Shown here: in pieces, positions 47,085 to 57,481 of the stretch
Layout of the letters: each line of letters begins with the position of its first letter
How positions within the stretch are numbered: the stretch's first letter is position 1
From: Rhizodiscina lignyota
Taxonomy: Eukaryota > Ascomycota > Dothideomycetes > Aulographales > Rhizodiscinaceae
Assembly: GCA_010015805.1 (NCBI GenBank)
Contig: ML978128.1
Span: 1,116,001 to 1,180,000 of the forward strand
Length of the DNA stretch: 64,000 nt
Reading direction: 5' to 3'
The notes under the pieces: model-generated
Seen by the model: the letters and a program-made list of their open reading frames with translations, nothing else
The model's database searches: none
What the model was told of the DNA's origin: nothing
Program-made: the position numbers and the translations under genes

Positions 47085-48686
47085 TCATTCAGCGGGCGGC
47101 GCCACGTGAATCTGCCAATACTTTGTAATGTCCTTCCCCATACTCTCCTTTCTATCCTCAGTTCTGTTATCTCGACCATATTCGGGATGTGTAATCTCCT
47201 CCGCGAGAATACCCTTGCGCTCTCCTGTTTTCAGATATTCGAAGAATTCGCTCGTGACTTTGACGTACTCTCTCAAGCCTTCATACACGTTGATACTGGC
47301 TCCAGTGGTCCAGCTGAGCAGCAATGGCTCGATCAAAGGTGCGTCTGTGACGCTGGGATGGCTCGTCTTCAGACTGGTTACGAACCAGCCTGCTCCGACA
47401 CGATCGAGCACACTGTCGACGAGATCTCTGACCGTATCAAAATGTGGACGTCCCTCGAAGAGAGAGTACTTGGCCGACCAAGAATCCGAGTGAACCACAA
47501 GCAGTGGGACGTCTACTTTATGGTTCAATGGCCCACTGCTCTTCCCTGGATCAAGGGCTACGCCTCCAATAGCCGGAATACTCGTTGAATTCGGGCCAGC
47601 CTTGAGAGCTTGTAGCGCACCAGTAGCTCCGTACGAATGACCACCGATAATCAGGTGATTCAGGTCGATACGATCACCCCAATTATGCAGACAATGGCCT
47701 TCTTTTCGGAGATTATGTTTGTAAACATCTGGCCCTTCTCCTGCATTGATCCTGCGAAGGACAGCAATTGTCTCCTCGATCTCCGCCTCTCGGAATGCAA
47801 GCTGTTCCTTTTTGAGCTGTGGCTCATCCATTGGCGGGTCTGATCTGAGATGACTCTCTCCAAAATGGAAGATTTTGCGTTCTTTCTTCTGCTTGGACAG
47901 GATATTCGTCGCCGGGCCGCTTCCATCGCGGTGTTCGAGAGCAGCGACAATGTAGCCTCTGCTCGCTAGTTCGCCGCAGTAATTGGAGTAATCTGTCCTC
48001 GATGCTACGGTTCCATGCGAAAACACCATGACCGGATATGCATCATGGTTCTTCTCGTCATCTGTCCCCAGAATAGGCACGTCGACTTTGGCGGGAATCT
48101 CAATGCCGCCAACAACTACCCAAAGTCCAAATGTAAAGATCCCTCGAGTAATGAAGTTGTTCATATGGATAGCTTGGGCATATCCCTCTGCTCTAAGGGC
48201 GATCGGTTTCGGCACCCACGTGTGCCTCTTGTGTGCCTTCGCGCCTTTGATTGCCGGGTAGTAGAGGGAGAAAAGTACAGTCTCCACTTGAAAAGCCGGG
48301 CCGGTTCCATCTTTGAATTGGGTATTGCTAATCAGTCTAGGCTGTTTCAATGGTATTTCGAGGTCGATGGTGCCTACTTCATGCTGCCCAGTGTATGCGG
48401 GAAGTTTTGAAGCGAACAATGGAGAGCCGCGAATGAAGCAGTAAGAGATGTAAATAACAACGGTGGAAACCAGGAGATATCTCCAGCTCAACCGTGGCCG
48501 CAAAATGATCGCGGCGTCGTGTAACAGTGAGTGCCAGCGAGTTGTCCTATGCAGGATCCATCTTGGCTGTTTGACATGATGCTCCATTGCGGGCACGGGA
48601 GGAGGCAGAGGGGAATCCGGATCGTCTAATTCCTCGTCGATAATGTCCAGCTCAAACTCGTCTTTGTAATGTCCTTGTGAATCCAT
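47085..48686 (-). CDS. Platelet-activating-factor acetylhydrolase-like lipase, membrane-anchored
   Basis: Single exon, 533 residues from the first in-frame ATG (MDSQGHYKDEF). The acidic N-terminus with DDPDSPLPPP is followed by one TM segment (LLVSTVVIYISYCFI, about residues 68-85), giving a type II topology. The catalytic domain is of the PAF-AH isoform II / group VII phospholipase A2 kind: PVMVFSHGTVASRTDYSNYCGELASRGYIV (oxyanion region), EHRDGSGPA, and GGHSYGATGALQAL at about residues 349-362 with Ser in GxSxG; ALDPG supplies a likely Asp and TSHPSVTD the His. Predicted substrate: short-chain or oxidised acyl groups at sn-2 of phospholipids. Fungal relatives are common but poorly characterised. 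Confidence 0.9.
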   Translation of the reverse strand: MDSQGHYKDEFELDIIDEELDDPDSPLPPPVPAMEHHVKQPRWILHRTTRWHSLLHDAAIILRPRLSWRYLLVSTVVIYISYCFIRGSPLFASKLPAYTGQHEVGTIDLEIPLKQPRLISNTQFKDGTGPAFQVETVLFSLYYPAIKGAKAHKRHTWVPKPIALRAEGYAQAIHMNNFITRGIFTFGLWVVVGGIEIPAKVDVPILGTDDEKNHDAYPVMVFSHGTVASRTDYSNYCGELASRGYIVAALEHRDGSGPATNILSKQKKERKIFHFGESHLRSDPPMDEPQLKKEQLAFREAEIEETIAVLRRINAGEGPDVYKHNLRKEGHCLHNWGDRIDLNHLIIGGHSYGATGALQALKAGPNSTSIPAIGGVALDPGKSSGPLNHKVDVPLLVVHSDSWSAKYSLFEGRPHFDTVRDLVDSVLDRVGAGWFVTSLKTSHPSVTDAPLIEPLLLSWTTGASINVYEGLREYVKVTSEFFEYLKTGERKGILAEEITHPEYGRDNRTEDRKESMGKDITKYWQIHVAPPAE

Positions 48687-49461
48687 GACGGAAGGTAGAC
48701 GTAAGCCGGAGAACACTAGTTAATACATAGGGCTGAAGGAAGGATTATGGGTTGAAGTTGAAGGTGTGGCGCTTATCGTGACGTTAAGGACGCGCAAGTG
48801 GAAGTCGAAGTGGCGATCGGTGTTAAGCTGCCAAGGCAATTTAGGCTTAATTGATATACGCGTTCATCTTAACTCCTTTCTCAAGTACATATCAATGATC
48901 CAAAAGACCGCAATTTTCGTCCGCCGGAGAAACTCAAGAAGATTTTCTGCACTACAAATTCGTCGTCTGAAGTGAGATCATGATCAGCTCAAGGAACTGA
49001 CTTAGTGAACGCCGCCGATCAATCTCTGAAGACGCTCACTCTGTTTCTGGTAAATATATTCCATTTACCAAATTGATTAAAACTTTTGGGTCACAGAGTC
49101 TGAGCATTCCTCTCCTATTTTCGAACTGTGGCACATGGTGGCAGGACAGTGCATTCGCTAAAGTTCCCACAATAAGAAATGGATGCAGAAGTCTGCTCGC
49201 GGCTGCAACGTATTGGTCCACGAATATGAAGTATTTATGTTACAATGGAGCCAAGTATAAGAGGCACCTCTCATACTTAAACCGGCTTCCATGCATGCGT
49301 TCAGACAATGGAGGAGGCTTGCAACGTAGTGTTGTGGTCAGATCGAAAGGCTGAGAGACGCAGTGTTTCGTCAACATTGAAGACTGCCGGGACACTCATT
49401 TTTTTTGTGTTGAAGTAAATGTGTGCATCCAGCAAATCAACCTTGTCTCTATATCAAGAGT
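48687..49461. other. Intergenic region, no gene seen
   Basis: Upstream of the PAF-acetylhydrolase-like gene (-) and downstream of the HD-domain gene (-). A 9-base T run lies at about 49400. Nothing coding is supported. Confidence 0.45.
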
Positions 49462-50139
49462 TCACACCAATGCCATCTCTTCTTTCCACCACTGACGGAA
49501 GATCCTCAGCCGCTCAGTCCTCTCCTTGGCCAGGCGTCTGCCAGTCTCAGTTTTCATCATACCCTCTAGTATTTCCAACTTGTCTACAAAATGTTCGATG
49601 CAGCCGCAAAGTCCTCTTTGAGGCATCCTCGCGGCCCCGAACGCGAAGACCCTACCAATGCCAACGGCACCTATCGCATCCAAACGATCGGCATCTTGCA
49701 CGATTGCGAGTTCCGGATTCCGTCGCAATGCCGCCTCTGCTTGCTCTGGATTAGAGATCTCCTTAGAGAATGAGACGTATTCAACTACATCGTTTACATC
49801 TTCTGCGAAATCACTGGACCAGCCATGCCTTACTAGGAGGTCGTGAAGTCCCTTCTTCTCCGGGCTGAGGTCTGGATTGTATTTCTTGTCAAACACATCG
49901 TGGGTGAGAGCAGCAACATGGATAAGGCTCGAATTGTATTGTTGTTCGGTGCGGGATTGCTCTTCCTTCAGTATGTATTGGGAGAGACTGATGACTCGAT
50001 GGATGTGTGTCGCGTCGTGAGATGGGTCGTTCTTCGACATAACTTCGTGGACATCCCGCCTCAAGTTTTCTAAGTCGGGTAGCTCCTCTTTTGCTATAGT
50101 CGTGGGAATTTCTATGTTCGGATTCACGATAATGGTCAT
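49462..50139 (-). CDS. HD-domain phosphohydrolase
   Basis: Single exon, 225 residues. Metal-binding HD signature: H45-x-H47 region (HDATHIHRV), H79-D80 (AALTHDVFD) and D148/D150 (VQDADRLDAIGAVGIGRVF). This is the arrangement of the widespread small HD hydrolases related to yeast YGL101W/YGK1-like and bacterial YedJ proteins, which act on nucleotides or other phosphate esters. The C-terminal part (FVDKLEILEGMMKTETGRRLAKERTERL) matches the helical end of that family. Exact substrate unknown. Cytosolic: no targeting signal seen. Confidence 0.9.
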   Translation of the reverse strand: MTIIVNPNIEIPTTIAKEELPDLENLRRDVHEVMSKNDPSHDATHIHRVISLSQYILKEEQSRTEQQYNSSLIHVAALTHDVFDKKYNPDLSPEKKGLHDLLVRHGWSSDFAEDVNDVVEYVSFSKEISNPEQAEAALRRNPELAIVQDADRLDAIGAVGIGRVFAFGAARMPQRGLCGCIEHFVDKLEILEGMMKTETGRRLAKERTERLRIFRQWWKEEMALV

Positions 50140-50837
50140 TTCGAAGAGGTGTATGGGATTGATCGACTGGTGTTGAGGGCGATCTCAGTAGTCTCGATGT
50201 TGATAAGAAAGTGAGCTCGATAAAGTCGAACAAGTCCACTATCAACGAGTCTTTCTCTTTAAAAATAAGCAAGACGGTCTCTGAAAGGTTTGACTTGATA
50301 TGATTCAGGGTGTATTTATGAAGGAGGCACAGTTTAACTGAATAATCGACATAGGAGAAGAGGGATCAGCATTGTAGTAGTTTAACATATCGTCTATGGC
50401 TCAACAGTTTAAAGGCCGTGAGACTTTTGAAAGCAGGGCTATTCGCTCTAACTGTTGAGGGTCCAGATGTATGTCAACAGTCAATAGAAAGGATCCTCAG
50501 GTGTCTTCATCTGAAAAGGTGGAGTTTGATAAGATGTGAAGTCTGATTGCGAGATGAACACATACACGAGAAATCAAAGTATAGCTAATGAGTCCAGATG
50601 CGAGTTCTTTGGGCCTCTCGAACGCGTAGCGGCAGGTGAAGGAGATGTGAGCACACGATCACGCCGCCGAAATTGGAAGGCCAGCGCCAAGCCCTCGGCA
50701 AGTGGTGCGGTTGGAGCGAAGACGCGGGCGCGACTGAAGTCATCCAAGGCGCTCCCTTTTGGGATCGACTTGAGAGCTTCGACCTTCCAACCTCCACGAC
50801 AACCAACCCGCTGGGAAAGAGTGCGCTGCGGCTCGAG
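50140..50837. other. Divergent promoter region of the HD gene and PEX16
   Basis: No separate gene. The PEX16 reading frame remains open upstream to about 50673 without an ATG, so a longer N-terminus would require an upstream exon; the conserved PEX16 sequence begins only after 50850. Confidence 0.5.
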
Positions 50838-52178
50838 ATGTCGTCGCTGTACAAACAGGTCTCCAAGAGCGTGCCAGAAGCGTTATCGCTGCCACCAAAA
50901 TGGATGGACATGTACGGCGACTTCATTATCAAGAACGCGAGCGCGGTCTCGCAGATTGAGTCGGCGCTGCGGAGCTTGACGTATATCATTCCTGGTAGGT
51001 CGCGCTAGCTGAGCAAACTGCTATGAAGCATACTAATTGTCTTACAGGGCGATTCAGAGACGCAGAGATAGCTTCCGAGTGTGGTACGGCGCTCCACGCC
51101 ATCTTCCGATGTACACCGTATGGTACATGGTATACTGACTGATCGATATAGTCCATAGCGGTGTTCAACTACTATCCCTTTACCATGATTCCCTCCTTGC
51201 GCGCGCCGTCGCCGCCCTTCCCGTTACTCGAAGACCTCATCCGACTCCTCACAACCGCTACACCCGATTCTGGACACAAAAGTCGCCGACCTATCGGAGA
51301 CTGGCTCTGATGCTCCAGATGATCCAGTATACCGAACTACTCTGGGAGATGGCAGCAAAGCGCAAGGGCGAGAAGATGCGATGGAGGGTTGTCGTACTGC
51401 TCGAAGTCATCAAGTCCATTTGCCGGCTGCTGCTCCTCAGATTAACAAATTCGCGGCCACTACTATCACCCCCGCTCCCACAGCGCGAAGTCGACCCAAG
51501 CACTTTGGAGGAGTCTTCAAACTCGTCCTCAGTATCCTTGGATGGAGAGCCCGTCATCGAGACACCCCCAAGCGAAAGGTCAGACGATGCACATTGGACG
51601 ATGCCCCGGACAGGCCTCTCAATGCCTAGCCTGCCAGATTCATCAGACATATCGAGCTATCTGCTCTCGAAGGTCCTCACGGCTGATGACATTAAGCCTC
51701 CAAAGGCGCTACTGCATAGAGTGACAGGCAAAGGCGAGCTGGCTGAGATCATGTACATTCTGCGGCCGGTCATCTATGCCATTGCGATGCAGCACTGGAG
51801 TGGGGACAAGAAAAGCTGGAGGCCTTGGCTGTTGGGCTTAAGCATCGAGTATGGAGCGCGACAATTAGCAAAGACAGACTTCCAGGAGAGGCTAGCAGGA
51901 GGCCTGAGAGGGCTGACACAATTAGAAAGGGAAGAACTCAGGAAGCGAGGCTGGGCATTGGGCTGGTGGGCAATGAGAGGGGCGTTTTATGAAAATATCA
52001 CGAAGTAAGTGCAGTCCTCGATGAGGACGTAATTCTGGCTAACAGTAACCGCAGAGCTTGGATACACTCATTCACGCGAAAGTTGAAAGGCAAGCCACTT
52101 CTGGATCTTGTTGCTGGTGTCATCGAGGACTACGAATTTCTTTGGGACGAATACTACTTTCCTACTGCGACACTGTAA
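50838..52178 (+). CDS. pex16: Peroxisomal membrane biogenesis protein PEX16
   Basis: Four exons (50838-50994, 51048-51083, 51152-52004, 52055-52178), 389 residues. Exon 2 is 36 bases. Its donor was taken as GTACGG so that the join reads ASEC|VHSGVQLLSLYHD, as in the family. PEX16 helps insert peroxisomal membrane proteins. Family sequence: LPPKWMDMYGDFIIKNASAVSQIESAL, SLTYIIPGRFRDAEIASE, LLARAVAAL, LLWEMAAKRKGEKMRWRVVVLLE, then after a variable Ser-rich insert YILRPVIYAIAMQHWSGDKKSW, EREELRKRGWALGWWAMRGAFYENITK and a C-terminal WDEYYFPTATL. The start ATG is followed at once by conserved sequence (KSVPEALSLPPKW). PEX14 lies 2.4 kb downstream. Confidence 0.95.
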
Positions 52179-52359
52179 AACAAATGCTGGGGCTTACAGG
52201 CCACCCTTTGATACCGGTTCTAAGAAGGCCTGCTATCTTAATTCAAGACATATTCCGAACGCTTTCCACAACCTTCGCTACCATCTGGGGTATCGAAATT
52301 GCTGTCCTCGCTTCTACGTGACTGTGAGTCATTACTGGCGATTCCACCTCATGCTGATT

Positions 52360-53805
52360 CTATAACTTTGGTACGGGCTGTGCCGGCTCCACCTTTCCTT
52401 CCTTCTCCTCGCCTTCTCTCCTTTTTGCCTGAAATTCTTTCATCCTCCTCCTTACCTCATCTTCACTGAGGACATCCAACTTGCTCAGGTCCAAGTTCTG
52501 TCTCTCCAACTTCTTGGCAGTAACCCAAGTCCCGCTCGTCTTCACCTCCTCAGGCCTCTCCACAACATCTTTAATGAACTTTCCCCAGCTCTTATAAGCC
52601 ATCTTCGACGCCTCGATCCATTCCATCATCATGATGAAATGGTGTGGGAGCGCCTCATATTGTTCCCACACGACTTTGACGCCTTGCTTGACAGCTTGAC
52701 CAGCGATAACCTTGTTCTCATCTTCGAGCATCTCCTGCCCTAAGAGAAAGAAGATTGGCGGAGCACCAGCCCAAGATTTTGCTGCGAGAGGAGACACAAG
52801 CGGGTGGGACATGGCACTGCCGTCGCAGTATATGTCGACGCGCGGTGGTTTCGTGGGCCAGATGTCACAAGTTGGGAAAGTTTTGTAACGTGAATTTGAT
52901 GGTGGTGGGAGGTAGTCGAATTTAGCGTTAGTTTCGAGAGAGGGAAGACTGCGCGTTACGTCTTCCCAGGGAGAGCTTGTTGCTACTCCAGCTGGTAAAC
53001 GGACGGTTACGTCTTGTCCATAAAACTTCAATGTTTGACCGTTGATATGAAGTAACAGCTGAAGCAGTGCCATGCAGAGATTCCCACCGGCAGAATCTCC
53101 TGTTAGGACAATATTCGAAGGAGAGACAGGTTCATGTAGAGCCCCTGCAGGTGGGCACAAGAGCGCCAGATACGAAACCAGGGCGTCCAAAAGAGCGGCC
53201 GGGAATGGCCCCTGAGGAGAGAGGCGATACCTGACAGAGTAGGTTCGTCCCCCGCTCAAGTTTGCGAGCGTCGATTCCAGACCACGGTGAGTGCAAGGGT
53301 CCATCAAATACATAGCGCCTCCGTGAAAGTAGAGCATAGTAACCTTGCTCTCCACCTCGCCCATAAGATGCTCGTACTTTTCGGATTCAGAAATCGATGG
53401 CTCGGGTGCGTTCTTATCAACATTGCTTCTATAGCCAACCCATTCGGCTTCGACAGGCAGGAGGTCTGGTTTCGTGTATGTCTCGTCTCCCTCTTTCATC
53501 TCTTCGATGACCCTGAAAAGAAGCTGTCGTACGTCGTCTTCTGGTGGTTTCGGCACAGTCACTTTACTGACCCACATATTGCCCTTGATTCCGGGATCTT
53601 TCATGGACAGCTTCTGCATCTTTGAGAGAGGCATTGGATTGGAGCCATCCATGAACGATCGTATAATCGCGATGAGCAGCTCGGTCTGAAGGTCCTGTTT
53701 CGATGCTGTTTCCGACCATCCCAGAGTATGCAGAACAGTCGTTTTAAGGATGAGAGGCATCCTCGGCCCTAGCGTTTTCAACATGGCTGTTGGTGACATA
53801 TCCAT
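52360..53805 (-). CDS. Alpha/beta hydrolase (HSL/arylacetamide-deacetylase type)
   Basis: Single exon, 481 residues from the first in-frame ATG (MDMSPTAML); the frame is open a few codons upstream without ATG. LYFHGGAMYLMD at about residue 160 is the HGG oxyanion hole, and VLTGDSAGGNLCMAL at about 235 is the GDSAGG nucleophile elbow of the hormone-sensitive-lipase subgroup (alpha/beta hydrolase 3). HPLVSPLAA...PPIFFLLGQEMLEDE gives the acid region and YEALPHHFIMM the catalytic His. The N-terminal ~115 residues and the charged C-terminal tail (VRRRMKEFQAKRREG) are extra to the fold. Substrate, probably short-chain esters, cannot be told. It lies between PEX16 (convergent, 181 bases apart) and PEX14 (divergent). 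Confidence 0.9.
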   Translation of the reverse strand: MDMSPTAMLKTLGPRMPLILKTTVLHTLGWSETASKQDLQTELLIAIIRSFMDGSNPMPLSKMQKLSMKDPGIKGNMWVSKVTVPKPPEDDVRQLLFRVIEEMKEGDETYTKPDLLPVEAEWVGYRSNVDKNAPEPSISESEKYEHLMGEVESKVTMLYFHGGAMYLMDPCTHRGLESTLANLSGGRTYSVRYRLSPQGPFPAALLDALVSYLALLCPPAGALHEPVSPSNIVLTGDSAGGNLCMALLQLLLHINGQTLKFYGQDVTVRLPAGVATSSPWEDVTRSLPSLETNAKFDYLPPPSNSRYKTFPTCDIWPTKPPRVDIYCDGSAMSHPLVSPLAAKSWAGAPPIFFLLGQEMLEDENKVIAGQAVKQGVKVVWEQYEALPHHFIMMMEWIEASKMAYKSWGKFIKDVVERPEEVKTSGTWVTAKKLERQNLDLSKLDVLSEDEVRRRMKEFQAKRREGEEKEGKVEPAQPVPKL

Positions 53806-54554
53806 CTTGACGACTGGCTGCGGCAAATCGCTCTACTGGCAGATCTTGTGCAATAAGCTTGAAAGAGTCGAGTCTCTGAGCGCCCAGGATCTAAGCTCTT
53901 GTCCTTTCTAGTCTCAAATATATCTGCTCATTTAAAGATTCGTACAACTGACAGGAATTGAACAAGGGCCTCGTAATGAAGACTAAGGACTCGTGAAGTG
54001 TCTGAGGCTGGGAGAGCGCAGCGAGAAGCATGAACATGAAGCTGAAGCATGGGCAGGCATAACTACTTTATATGTGGCAGCAGGGGCCCATGGACGGGAG
54101 AATTCATGATACCATGACATAGCTCAGCATCCAATCGAACGGCAGGCCAAATCCGGATCCGAGGACAAAGCCACCGATGCAGGGATGGTGTTATAAAAGT
54201 ATATATTTAAATATTGATACTACACAATTTCTGGTACTTCTGGAGTCCAGCACGTTATGAATGAACACCGTGGAGCATTTCCTACACTATAAGTAGCGCT
54301 AAATTACAAGACGACCTGAGTTTGAAAGGTCTCCAGTTGAGGATCATTCAAGTGCTCTGGAGTGAGCGTCTCGCTTAGTCAAGACTGATCGCATCTCAAG
54401 CCGAGGCTCAAGTTGCGCCACTACCCGCCTCCGGATTTCTCTTGCGAGCACGCGCAACGTCACGCCCGTGTATCTCAATTCGCACTTATACAGAGTACAG
54501 TACAGGTGTATGCGCTCCAGGAGTTCTTGCTGAGCTGGTGCGCTCTTCAACAAC
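53806..54554. promoter_or_regulatory. Divergent promoter region of the hydrolase and PEX14
   Basis: About 750 bases between two ATGs on opposite strands; no gene. AT-rich core at 54190-54240 (ATATATTTAAATATTG). No exact oleate-response element could be confirmed by eye. Confidence 0.45.
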
Positions 54555-55827
54555 ATGGCGATCCGTGAGGATCTCGTCAACTCTGCTGTATGCTTCTCCG
54601 CATTCCCATCGTGATATCCAACTGACTTCTGATAGGTCTCATGTATGTGCTTCGGATACTGCTAATGGATGCTTCATGGACTCCTAACAATTGCTTCCAG
54701 TCCTTCAAGACCCCTCTGTCGCAGGCGCCCCGATAGAGAAGCGAATAGCCTTCCTCCAGTCAAAGAACCTCACACAAGAAGAAGTCGATGTGTCATTAGC
54801 CCGAGCAGGAGGCGGCGACGATACTGCAGCTGTTGCGGCACCGACAGCGACAAACCCTCCGTCACATCAATACCGACAACCTCCACCTCCACCAGCCGGG
54901 TATGGATCGTATCCGGGCTACTGGCCGCAGCAACCGCCGCCGCCGCCTGAGTAAGTCACCGTCAACCGGACGCGAAGATGTTTCCAAGAGCTTATATCAA
55001 ATAGAGTGCCGAAACGGGACTGGAGAGACTGGTTCATAATGGCGACTGTCATGGGCGGCGTTGGGTATGGTCTTTACTTCACCGCAAAACGCTATATCAT
55101 CCCTCTTATTGCTCCTCCTACTCCTCCACAACTCGAATCCGATAAAGCGCATGTCGATGCCTCCTTCGAACGTGCATTCGCTCTCCTCGACCAACTCTCC
55201 ACCGATACAGCCACTCTCAAGGACTCCGAAGAACAGCGAACCAGTAAACTCGACGCCGCCCTCCTAGACCTGGAAGAGACTGTGAAGATACTGAAGGACG
55301 CCGACAGAAGACGAGACGATGACGCAAGAAGAACGGCAGATGAAGTGAGAGGGCTGAGAGACCTTATCCCGAAGGCACTTGACGCAAACAAGGAGTCTCA
55401 AGAGAGCAGGCTCCGTGAACTGGGAACCGAACTCAAGAGCCTGAAGACACTGGTCGGAAATCGCATCGGCGGTCCGAGGCCTGGCGAAAGTGCTGTTAAT
55501 GCAGGTGCCCTGCGCTCGCAGTCCAGCTTGTATGGGAACAGTCAGACACAAACGCAGCAGACGAGTCAACCAAATGGCACTCCTGCTTCCACCGCGCAAC
55601 CATCGACGCCGAGCACAGATGTCCCAGCAGGCGGGAGCAGCAGTAGTCCAGCTGCGTCCAATGTTGCTGCCTCGGAGGTGCCACGGACATCAAGTCCATA
55701 TGGCAGACTTACGAATGGGAAGGCAGCGATTCCAGCATGGCAGATGGCGGCTGCCAAGCAGACTCAGGAGGAGAAGAAGGACACAAGTGAGAGCGGGACG
55801 GTTACTGAGACTACAGTTGGAGCTTGA
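54555..55827 (+). CDS. pex14: Peroxisomal docking protein PEX14
   Basis: Five-part gene read as four larger pieces plus a microexon: 54555-54587, 54636-54642 (7 bases), 54701-54950, 55005-55827; 370 residues. With the 7-base exon the N-terminus reads MAIREDLVNSA|VS|FLQDPSVAGAPIEKRIAFLQ, the exact PEX14 consensus; without it the phase fails. Both short introns have GTATGC/GTATGT donors and CTGAC/CTAAC branch-like sites. PEX14 forms the docking site and translocation pore for PEX5 and its cargo. Features: N-terminal helical PEX5/PEX19-binding domain (residues ~5-60), Pro-rich stretch (YRQPPPPPAGYG) likely to bind the PEX13 SH3 domain, one TM segment at ~105-130 (DWFIMATVMGGVGYGLYF), then a coiled coil (~145-230) and a Ser/Thr/Gln-rich tail. 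Confidence 0.93.
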
Positions 55828-57481
55828 AGATGACATGAGAAACTCTTGGAAAGGGAGAAAAGAAGCTTTAGGTTCTATGCCTTTTACCCTTTAGCCCACC
55901 GCGTCTTGCGGTCCTTAAAATCTCTTAATCTTTGCAGCATTCAAGGACATCCAGTCGTTTCATATGAGTGATTATAGGCTCTTATTTTGGTAGCAAAATC
56001 CTACCTCATTTAAAGAAGTTCCGTCTAGATCCATTGGTCTCAAATACAGAACATAATCCTTTACGCATAACTGATACATTTCTTAGCACTGACTTCTGAG
56101 GCATGTTGGATCAGGTGCAGACTATATATTACGACATGTACAAGGACTGACTGGTAGAGCTGATATTGCTGGTAGAAGCTACAGAACGATTGAATGTGTC
56201 CAGCACTAAAGCAAGGCACAGTGGTACATTTGGGCATGGATATGAATAGAGGATAATGGATTCTATCTAGTATTGAGAGGTGCTACGTAACATAGAAACA
56301 TGCCATACCGACTGACCTACTACCGAAGCGCGGGTATCAAGCTCTATTTGACATGATATATCTCAAGATGCTGGGAGGCAGGTCGAGCAAACCGAAGTCC
56401 GCATAGTAGCAAAGAGATGGCTGCGGAATGAGAAACATGGTTCGGAGTCTACAAAATATGAGTATGACAAAAGTGATTGGAGAAAACCACCACTCTCAAT
56501 CAACGACATGGAAAGGGAAAGCGATTTGATAGGGGACAACTAAGCGGATGTGGCTGTCTAGTGGCTCGGCTTCATAATGCCACTCATGCGCGTTCTCGTA
56601 GATAGGTTTGGTTAGTGCGGTGCGTGTGAGAAGAGAGAGTTTCTTGTTCTTCAAAGGAGGTAGATTAATATGTCTAAAGAACGAATTTTCGAGACATTCG
56701 GATATCGAGCATGAGCTTCGAGATATTCTTAAAGCGGCGCTCTCGAAGCTGCTTGCGCCCAAGCAGTTTCAGGTACGGCATGCTTAAGGCCAATGCGGTC
56801 TGGCATAAGGCCCCTAGCTGAATTAAATGGGATTTCCAGGGAACAATCTTGGGATGTAGAGATATTCCGGCAGTTTGGGATATCCAAGGAGGTACAGGTC
56901 TGTAACCAGTCCGTGAAAGTTGCATTCGTCCGAAGTCCTTCCCTTAAGGAGGAAATGTTACGTGGTAGCTCTCATAAAGACGAATTACAGTCCACATTTC
57001 TATGTGCGAACAAGGCTAATGTTGCGAGAGGCAGTGACTTAGACTGATTTGACATCGTCGAAGCACATAGGGAGCAAAGTCCTTGCAAACTTGGAGGGTC
57101 TAAAAATTTGATTCACGTGATCACGCGTTGGCGCTAAATTTGGTGCCTGCGCTTAACCCAATTCGAGCATCTGCCTAACACCTCAACTTACATAAATACT
57201 CTTCGACTTCTTTCTTTGCTTCTCAACAATCCCACACAAACACCACTTCCTCAAGAGCTTCTTCAGTGGTGATTCACTCAAGCTTACTCTCGAAGCGAAG
57301 GGCCATTTCAAAAATCGGCCCTTCAGCGAGAGTATTTCCTTCAAGCGCTCTCCAATTACCTCAAACAAGATCTAAGGGTGTTTCTTTCACCTGTGAGTTC
57401 CAATATTCCTAACTGACCGTGCAAGCATACGCCTGCTATCTCATTTTTATCGTGCAATAAGTTCTCAGAAAATCCCACATC
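55828..57481. other. Intergenic region with a hairpin near its right end
   Basis: No gene is supported in 55828-57180. A strong inverted repeat sits at 57285-57334, about 150 bases upstream of the F-box gene ATG (separate entry). Confidence 0.5.
57285..57334. repeat. Inverted repeat capable of forming a hairpin
   Basis: Left arm TACTCTCG then AAGC then GAAGGGCC; 12-base loop; right arm GGCCCTTC then AG then CGAGAGTA. The two 8-base arm pairs are perfect, separated by a small asymmetric internal bulge. It probably lies in the 5' leader or proximal promoter of the downstream F-box gene. Confidence 0.65.
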
